Positions 29,730 through 35,142 of a stretch of 35,142 bases of DNA are shown piece by piece (the stretch's first letter is position 1; each line of letters starts with the position of its first letter). The notes beneath the pieces were generated by a model. That model saw only the letters and a program-made list of their open reading frames with translations, had not been told where the DNA came from and did no database searches. This stretch comes from a virus. The stretch covers positions 1-35,142 of the IMG/VR virus record IMGVR_UViG_3300027508_000022. The stretch is one strand, 5' to 3'. A program made the position numbers and the translations under genes.

Positions 29730-32519
29730 CTACGTCTTTGGTTGAGCAAGATACACGGCATAGGAAGCACCTAGGCCTACGTACTCGTCAAGGGCTCCTG
29801 CGTTCATACGGCTTTCAATTGCAACACGGTTCTTGTAGTAGTGGCTACGCCCAGCATTGGGGGTAGCGCCTTCCCAGAAGAGCTCAGCTGTAGAGCTAAA
29901 GCCTACGCTGCCGTCAAAGTATTCTAATACAAAGAAGCTATTTTCAAATAGAGCAGCGTCTGTAAACAGGGTGTTTGACGTTGCTAAAGGTGTCCAAGCA
30001 AGCTGCACATGTGCATAAGCTGCGTTATCTGGAGCTACAGCTGTAACACTAGCCCGTGTCCAGCTATTAACGTTAACAGGGAATGCACTTCCCGACGCTG
30101 TACTAATTACTGTCTTACTTGAGTTGTACCAAACAATAGACGGTGTTACAGAGTTAGAGGTCTGCCCAGCTTTTACGTACACACTAAATGAGTAGGCTGT
30201 CTCAGGGTAGTAGATTCCCATAAGGTCAGCTGATGTTGTAGTTGACTTAATTAAAACTTGAGTAGTACCTGAAGAGGTGACTCTAAATGCGTTTCCAGAT
30301 TTGTAAACCTCACCTGATGTAACTGCTGTAGCAGGTACGTTTGTACCAGTTGCAGCATATGTTAACTCGTTATCACCAGCAGATAGTAAAGTCTTTACTC
30401 CGTCAAATGGTGCACCCATGTTTGTAATAACAACAACGTCGCTAGATTTGTATGTGTGTACTGTGTTTGTAATAAGGGTTGCTACATTACTAGTTAATTG
30501 TTTACTTGTAACACTGTAAAAATCAATGTTAGGCTCTGCTGAGCCGCTTACAACTGTAGCGGTAGAGTTAGTTACAGACCATGGAGTTGTAGGTGATTCA
30601 AACCTAGGGTTGATAAGCTCATTAATTCTATTTGCTTTAAAAGTTAAATGAACATTTCTAGCATCATCGTAGGAAGTTACAGTAGCTGATTTCTCAAACT
30701 GAGCGGCATCAAAGAAGTGATACTCGTTTAAAGAGCTTGCGCCAACGCTTGAGATAATAACCTGTGGGACAGCGTAGTAACACTCTTGAGCTTTCTGTAC
30801 AGATAGTAGAAGACCAGAACCTGTTCCACCAAGTAATGAGTTATTAATAGTAAAGACTGTGGTTGTATCAGCACCAGCTCCACCGTTAGGGATAGATGCA
30901 GAGACTACAACACCTCCGCTAATAAATACGTTTGCTAAAGGAGTAATGGTAGGTTGTTTTCCAGACACATAAGTAAGGGGAACGTTAGTAAAAGAGCCGT
31001 TACCGTACCCAGTTCCACCACTAGTAATAGCATTTAAAAATAGTTTTGTAGGAGCAACGTCCGTTACAAATGGACGAGCGCCAAGTGACCCGACAGTATT
31101 GCTTGCCGAATTACCAGTAGAGGTTTGGATTAAAACACCAAAGCGGTCATACCATTTTACTGCTGCCTGCATAGAACGAGAGTTTAAGTTAGAACCACTG
31201 TAAAAACTAAAAGTGTAGGTTTGACCGCTGCTAACAGGGACGCCATCAGTAACTGGGTTGTTATCTCCGCAAGATATAGTTACCTCAGCAGTTGCATCAA
31301 TTGCGTTTTTTACAGCCAGCAGGCCTTTTCTTTTATTAGGGAACAAGGTTGGGGTTGTTGCTTCAACCCAAGGCTCTGGTTGTGGAAGGATGTACGGGGC
31401 TTCATTGATTGCATAGTTGTAAGCATTACGTCTAGACACGTCAGATGAAGTTAAAGAGTAAGAGATAGAATCAGCATCTACAGCTGTAATAGCTACAGAC
31501 GTAACTGTTTTATTAAATATAGGGTACGGCACATTAAAGATAAAAATTTTCATTCCAACTTTATAGCCGTGTGTTCCAATAAATAGGCGACCTGTATTAC
31601 TAACAACTGCAACTTCATTAATATCTTTTCTAGCAACTTGAGATAACGTAGCGCTAGAGTTTGGGGATACCCAGTGACCAATGCCCTCTTCAAAAGAGGC
31701 GTCGTTGTAATCAAGTAAAATGTTGTGGCTTACCTGAACACCCTCAATTGGAGGATTAGAAACGGTAGCGTCTTTGTTTTCAATGACTCCCCAACCAGTA
31801 AACCCACGAACATAGTTACGAAGACCGTCACGGCTTCCCTTTGACTTCTGTACAATAAGCGCATCTCTTAGTAGAACACGTGAACGTTCAAAGCCAATTT
31901 CAGGCTCGTAGTTAATTCCAAACTGAGTTAAAAGTGGGGATAAAAGTACGCCAGGAGTTTTTTCTGGGTTATATTTTTCTCTAGATATCTGAGCAAGAGA
32001 CTTAATATAATCAAATTGGAACCCAAAAAGACTTAGGAAATTTCTTAGGTCAGCGTTGTCTGTTCCAGAATTGGCTGTGTATGGCTGTGTTAGCTTCATA
32101 ACTTCTGGTACGTAGTCGTATAACTTTGTTCGCATATTGTAATTAAAAACAGACAGACCAGAAACGCGTCCAGCATTTACCCATTGAAGCTGTGTTGTTT
32201 CTAGTACAAAAAGTGAGTAGTAAAAGATTCTTGGTTCGGTGGCTGGAAGCGTGTCATCAAAAAACTGAGGGTCTAATCCGCGAGTAGTGTCAAACACTGT
32301 TAAACCGTCTGTAATATTTACAGGGAATCCGTATTTGTTTCTTACAATCTTGAGTTTAGCCCAGGCTCCAACAGGAGTAGTCCATGACAAAGTAATCTTT
32401 CCATAGGAAGTAGAAAGAGCTTGTAAGTCTTCGGCTACAAATGAAAGCGGAGAATCGGGACCGTAGTAGCTTAGAGGAAAATCTAAACTACTATAGTAAT
32501 CAAGACCATAACGTGCCAT
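29730..32519 (-). CDS. gpI-like baseplate protein fused to carbohydrate-binding-like modules
   Basis: The 929-residue protein has an N-terminal Ig-like part (~30-110), then a P2 gpI-like segment (~128-250): YDYVPEVMKL, LRNFLSLFGFQFDYIKSL, LLSPLLTQFGINYEPEIGFE, and QKSKGSRDGLRNYVRGFTGWG. gpI links the baseplate wedge to fibers. Then come two jelly-roll modules of the CBM4/9 kind, one starting near residue 272 (DASFEEGIGHW) and one near 636 (INPRFESPTTPW), each containing a YSFSVYV/YTFSFYSG-type strand and a WYN/WYD strand. Both are interrupted by a small beta module also seen in the gpJ-like protein. The C-terminal part probably binds host surface glycans. P2 gpI has only ~180 residues, so this is a large fusion. 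Confidence 0.8.
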   Translation of the reverse strand: MARYGLDYYSSLDFPLSYYGPDSPLSFVAEDLQALSTSYGKITLSWTTPVGAWAKLKIVRNKYGFPVNITDGLTVFDTTRGLDPQFFDDTLPATEPRIFYYSLFVLETTQLQWVNAGRVSGLSVFNYNMRTKLYDYVPEVMKLTQPYTANSGTDNADLRNFLSLFGFQFDYIKSLAQISREKYNPEKTPGVLLSPLLTQFGINYEPEIGFERSRVLLRDALIVQKSKGSRDGLRNYVRGFTGWGVIENKDATVSNPPIEGVQVSHNILLDYNDASFEEGIGHWVSPNSSATLSQVARKDINEVAVVSNTGRLFIGTHGYKVGMKIFIFNVPYPIFNKTVTSVAITAVDADSISYSLTSSDVSRRNAYNYAINEAPYILPQPEPWVEATTPTLFPNKRKGLLAVKNAIDATAEVTISCGDNNPVTDGVPVSSGQTYTFSFYSGSNLNSRSMQAAVKWYDRFGVLIQTSTGNSASNTVGSLGARPFVTDVAPTKLFLNAITSGGTGYGNGSFTNVPLTYVSGKQPTITPLANVFISGGVVVSASIPNGGAGADTTTVFTINNSLLGGTGSGLLLSVQKAQECYYAVPQVIISSVGASSLNEYHFFDAAQFEKSATVTSYDDARNVHLTFKANRINELINPRFESPTTPWSVTNSTATVVSGSAEPNIDFYSVTSKQLTSNVATLITNTVHTYKSSDVVVITNMGAPFDGVKTLLSAGDNELTYAATGTNVPATAVTSGEVYKSGNAFRVTSSGTTQVLIKSTTTSADLMGIYYPETAYSFSVYVKAGQTSNSVTPSIVWYNSSKTVISTASGSAFPVNVNSWTRASVTAVAPDNAAYAHVQLAWTPLATSNTLFTDAALFENSFFVLEYFDGSVGFSSTAELFWEGATPNAGRSHYYKNRVAIESRMNAGALDEYVGLGASYAVYLAQPKT

Positions 32520-34231
32520 TAGAGAGTAATACCTCCAGAAGCGCCAACAGTTAGACTTGAAAGTGTTGGAAGCTCGCTCTTAGCACATTCAATGTCGTTA
32601 ACTTCATAAACAGTAATAGAGCCAGCAGAAGCAGCAGTGCTCACGTTAGTGGCAAGAACCTCATACGAAATTGTATTAGCTGCCTTAGCTGTTACTCTTG
32701 CAACACCATTAAAAGTACTATCTACACCAGTAACAGATATGAACTGACCAACAGTTACGTTGTGGTTTATAGAAGTTGTTAATGTTGCAACCCCGCCGCT
32801 AAGCACTTTATTAGTCACCGTAAATGTCTGGTCGCTAGCTGTTCTTACAAGCTTTTGAAGGTTAGCACGGCTAACTCCTTCAACTCCATCCATAGCTTTT
32901 AATACATCAGAGTAACTAATGTAATCATTAAACACTACGTTATTAAAATCAAACAGGTTTTGAACTGCGGATTTAACATCTTCTAGTACCTTATCCTGTC
33001 GATAGGTAGGTAGAACAATAATGCCTCCAGCAACAGTGACTGGAACATAAGTAGGTGGTTGAAGGGTTACTGTAGTTCCAGCAGGAATCTTATCGACTAG
33101 GTATTCATCAATCTCAGTCTTTAAGTTGTTAAAGACTACAGATGTTGTAATACCATCGCTTTGTAAGCCACTGTCTCCATAAGGAGCAAAGTAAACAGTT
33201 ACGCTGCTATACACATTTGCAACAGATATAGCTTTAGCTACACCTGATACTTGAATTACAAGTGATGCGTAGTCACTTAGTGACACCGCTCTGTTCAAAG
33301 CTCTAATACTCTTAGGAGCGTTAATACGGATAGAGTCTGTTGACTCTTCATCCGCACCGCCAGCCGCAGCACCAGATATTAAACCTGAGTCCTGGTTACT
33401 TACAGACAAACCATTCGAAGCGTTAGTTTTAATAAACTTAATTGTGTTAGCAGCAATATTTCCAGAAGTTCCACCACCAACGCGGTAGGTAGCTTCAAGG
33501 CTTACACCATTGAGTGGAATTCTTCCACTGATGCTATCGCCAAATTGAATAAAGGTGGTGCCATCAGAGTTTGTATAAGTAGAAAATACTGGGTCGTATC
33601 CGCTGTAGTCAACTAGGTAAGGAACCTCTGTATAAATAACTCCGTTAACGTCAATTAAAATACTTCCTTTAATCGCTGAAAGTTCTCCAAGTTCAAAGAC
33701 TTGATTAGCGCTTCCATCAGATGTTCCAATGGTCTCTGCTTCAATAGTCTCGCCTTGTGTAGCAGTTACAGTATTAGAGCCGTTGTTACCTGCAGATTTA
33801 GCTGGGACGGTAACTGCACTATCTGTTTCAAATATAACTTGAGTAGTGACACCGTTACTGGTTACGTTAGCTGCAACTTTTGTGCGCTTTGGTACAGTGA
33901 TAATACTGGCTGAAGAATTTTGAAAAGTAAGAAGTACTTCGGATGGGGTTGTTCTTGTTGGAGTATACCCAAGTAAACGGGCAATCTGAAGTACAGACTC
34001 TCTTTGGCTAGCGGTCTCAATAAAGGACTCGTTTGCTGTACGGTCAATGTAGTAGTGCAAACCATCGCCAATATAAGAGAACAACTCCAATAAGGTCATG
34101 CCAAAATCCGCGGGGTCGCGGTTAGTCCATTGAGGGGCGTAGTACGGGATTAACTCAATTAAGTCTTCTCGTATAGACGAGTAGTCTCTAGACGTATAAT
34201 CAACTTGGGGGATGTAGTTATCGTCAGCCAT
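32519..34231 (-). CDS. Baseplate wedge protein, gpJ/gp6-like
   Basis: The 570-residue protein begins YIPQVDYTSRDYSSIREDLI, then MTLLELFSYIGDGLHYYIDRTANESF, and later ALNRAVSLSDYASLVIQVSGVAKA and PAGTTVTLQPPTYVPV, hallmarks of the baseplate J family (P2 gpJ, T4 gp6), which forms the inner baseplate ring. Residues ~472-540 add a small beta module that also occurs twice in the next gene product. It shares one base with both neighbours (TAATG), so the starts are fixed. Confidence 0.88.
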   Translation of the reverse strand: MADDNYIPQVDYTSRDYSSIREDLIELIPYYAPQWTNRDPADFGMTLLELFSYIGDGLHYYIDRTANESFIETASQRESVLQIARLLGYTPTRTTPSEVLLTFQNSSASIITVPKRTKVAANVTSNGVTTQVIFETDSAVTVPAKSAGNNGSNTVTATQGETIEAETIGTSDGSANQVFELGELSAIKGSILIDVNGVIYTEVPYLVDYSGYDPVFSTYTNSDGTTFIQFGDSISGRIPLNGVSLEATYRVGGGTSGNIAANTIKFIKTNASNGLSVSNQDSGLISGAAAGGADEESTDSIRINAPKSIRALNRAVSLSDYASLVIQVSGVAKAISVANVYSSVTVYFAPYGDSGLQSDGITTSVVFNNLKTEIDEYLVDKIPAGTTVTLQPPTYVPVTVAGGIIVLPTYRQDKVLEDVKSAVQNLFDFNNVVFNDYISYSDVLKAMDGVEGVSRANLQKLVRTASDQTFTVTNKVLSGGVATLTTSINHNVTVGQFISVTGVDSTFNGVARVTAKAANTISYEVLATNVSTAASAGSITVYEVNDIECAKSELPTLSSLTVGASGGITL

Positions 34232-34641
34232 TATCTAGGCACCTCCAGTAGTGTCTCTCCTGCTCTGCTTAGGATAGCAGTCTTTATCGTTACACTCTCG
34301 CTTATTGTGTCTCCTGCATACGTATAAAATACGTTAAAGTAATGTTGTTCGCTACTGTCTAAGTAATACACAACCTTAGTTAACGTTAATGGCTTTAACC
34401 ACATACCAAAGGCTGTTGTTACAGCCTGATTAATTAAGCTCTTGGCAATGTCTTCTGGTTCAAAAACAGCACTCTTAGCTCCGCTTCCAAAGTTTGGACG
34501 CATAACTCGTTCACCATAAGCAGTCATAACCGCAATAACAACTCGGTCTTGCCATATCTTTTTAGGGTCGCTTGTTGCAGCAATTGACCCGTTTGAGTTA
34601 AAAGAAAACGGCAAGCTTATAGCCGTTGATACATCACTCAT
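34231..34641 (-). CDS. Baseplate wedge protein, gp25/gpW-like
   Basis: Starting at ATG 34641 (ATGA overlap with the spike stop), it has 136 residues: MSDVSTAISLPFSFNSNGSI, DPKKIWQDRVVIAVMTAYGERVMRPNFG, then VTIKTAILSRAGE. The G-E-R-x-M-R-P-x-F-G string is the signature of T4 gp25/P2 gpW, which joins the tube and inner baseplate. An upstream ATG at 34659 lies inside the spike gene and is less likely. Confidence 0.88.
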   Translation of the reverse strand: MSDVSTAISLPFSFNSNGSIAATSDPKKIWQDRVVIAVMTAYGERVMRPNFGSGAKSAVFEPEDIAKSLINQAVTTAFGMWLKPLTLTKVVYYLDSSEQHYFNVFYTYAGDTISESVTIKTAILSRAGETLLEVPR

Positions 34642-35142
34642 AGTTCTACTCCCATCCATACTGGAAAGTTAGGGTCTCCAGCAATAAACATAACCCAAAC
34701 CTTTTGTCCTACCGCTGGCACCAGCCTGTGTGGCGTGTGCTCAGGGAACTCTGTAGTTATTTCTAAATCGTCATTCCACTTGTTATCTGTATTGGCATCA
34801 GTCTCATGAGCATGGTCAAGGCTTAGGCTGTTACCTGTGTGGTTATTAGTGTGTGCCGCTGTATAGCTAAAGCTGTGAGTATGAGAACCAAAAGTAGCAA
34901 CTGTAGCTCCGCCAGTGGTCCCTGAAATTGCATGGTCAGCATGAGCGTTAAGTAAGGCAGCTACTTCAACAGCTAGATGCTTCTTATGGTCAGGGTGATT
35001 AGAGTTAGAGGTTACAGGCAGGCATGGTCTAGCCCACTCTGTCATCTCCTGCCCCATGACCTGAGGAACCTGAAGTTTAATCTTGTTCTCACCTTCAGGG
35101 TCATCGTTCTCAGCACAGATACCTTCGTATAGTCCATAGAAC
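34638..35142 (-). CDS. Baseplate spike/hub protein, gpV/gp5-like (5' end beyond window)
   Basis: The frame stays open to the window edge: 167 codons from 35141 down, starting FYGLYEGICAENDDPEGENKI and KLQVPQVMGQEMTEWARPCLPV. The DP-G-x-x-K-I-K-L-Q-V-P...WARPC-P stretch is the OB fold of gpV/gp5-type spike proteins, so the Met at 35057 is internal and the real start is to the right. A His-rich insertion follows the region HLAVEVAALLNAHADHAI (GSHTHSF, AAHTNNHTG, LDHAHETD), then the OB fold resumes with GQKVWVMFIAGDPNFPVWMG. The histidines may bind metal, as at the iron-binding tip of P2 gpV, but their place inside the OB part is unusual. Confidence 0.8.
   Translation of the reverse strand, partial: FYGLYEGICAENDDPEGENKIKLQVPQVMGQEMTEWARPCLPVTSNSNHPDHKKHLAVEVAALLNAHADHAISGTTGGATVATFGSHTHSFSYTAAHTNNHTGNSLSLDHAHETDANTDNKWNDDLEITTEFPEHTPHRLVPAVGQKVWVMFIAGDPNFPVWMGVEL

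Noticed and set aside
29407-29745. Plus-strand ORF of 112 codons opposite the small membrane protein
   Set aside because: It runs against the direction of all surrounding genes, has no evident SD or domain, and the minus-strand reading gives sensible membrane segments.
34638-35057. Spike gene starting at 35057
   Set aside because: The frame continues upstream with the OB-fold start typical of the family, so the Met is internal and the gene is cut by the window edge.
1-35142. CRISPR arrays, insertion sequences, integrase or attachment sites
   Set aside because: No regularly spaced direct repeats, transposase or integrase motifs, or tRNA-fragment duplications were seen on reading both strands.

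Overview
The window is a piece of the genome of a tailed phage with a contractile (myovirus-type) tail that probably infects an actinobacterium. The host call rests mainly on a WhiB-family regulator at 15165-15482, a protein family confined to Actinobacteria and their phages. The AT-leaning base composition would fit low-GC freshwater or marine actinobacteria, but that part is inference. Apart from the last 25 codons of a plus-strand gene at the left edge, every gene is on the minus strand, so the window is best read from right to left. Genes are packed with ATGA, TAATG or TGATG overlaps, and almost no space is left uncoded.

Right edge (29.4-35.1 kb): a baseplate block in the order spike (gpV-like, cut by the window edge), gp25/gpW-like wedge, gpJ-like wedge, and a gpI-like protein extended by two carbohydrate-binding-like modules. 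This is the V-W-J-I order of phage P2. A small membrane protein follows. Next (21.9-29.4 kb) comes DNA replication: an acidic protein, a winged-helix putative initiator, a DnaC-like loader, a SWIM zinc-finger protein, a DnaB-like helicase, a DnaG-like primase, a dNMP kinase, a membrane protein and an SNF2-type helicase. The helicase stop codon is followed directly by three tRNA genes (Asn, Gly, Gln), then a ribbon-helix-helix protein and a short basic protein.

A promoter/operator region at about 21.31-21.35 kb starts the next run (12.7-21.3 kb): a coiled-coil protein, a MerR-like protein, a putative ssDNA-binding protein, family A DNA polymerase, RecA, a Holliday-junction-type nuclease, WhiB, a Cas4/RecB-like nuclease, a possible UvsY-like mediator, a RuvC-like resolvase and an HslV/proteasome-like peptidase. 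Small proteins follow (10.97-12.7 kb), several with zinc-binding cysteines and one in the SpoVS family, ending at a strong terminator at 10940-10958. A separate Hsp20 gene with its own terminator comes next. A new promoter near 10.13 kb then reads into a metallophosphoesterase, a string of small unknown proteins, a nucleotidyltransferase-like protein, a degenerate HAD protein, a 36-residue zinc ribbon, a protein with a tRNA-guanine-transglycosylase-like N-terminal part, and finally a class II (B12-dependent) ribonucleotide reductase. A terminator shared with the convergent plus-strand gene closes the block.

The most notable signals not explained by ordinary gene calls are these. A perfect 13-bp inverted repeat contains the annotated start codon of the DNA polymerase gene and can form a pseudoknot. 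The polymerase has Leu at the position equivalent to E. coli Phe762. A TGT-like/HAD/nucleotidyltransferase cassette includes a degenerate HAD protein. There is an orphan HslV-like peptidase. One short beta module appears to recur in two different baseplate proteins. Nine genes or gene starts here are missed or misplaced by simple ORF calling: 36-, 59-, 55-, 55-, 47- and 47-residue proteins, the left-edge gene end, and the upstream extension of the spike gene, besides several corrected starts.
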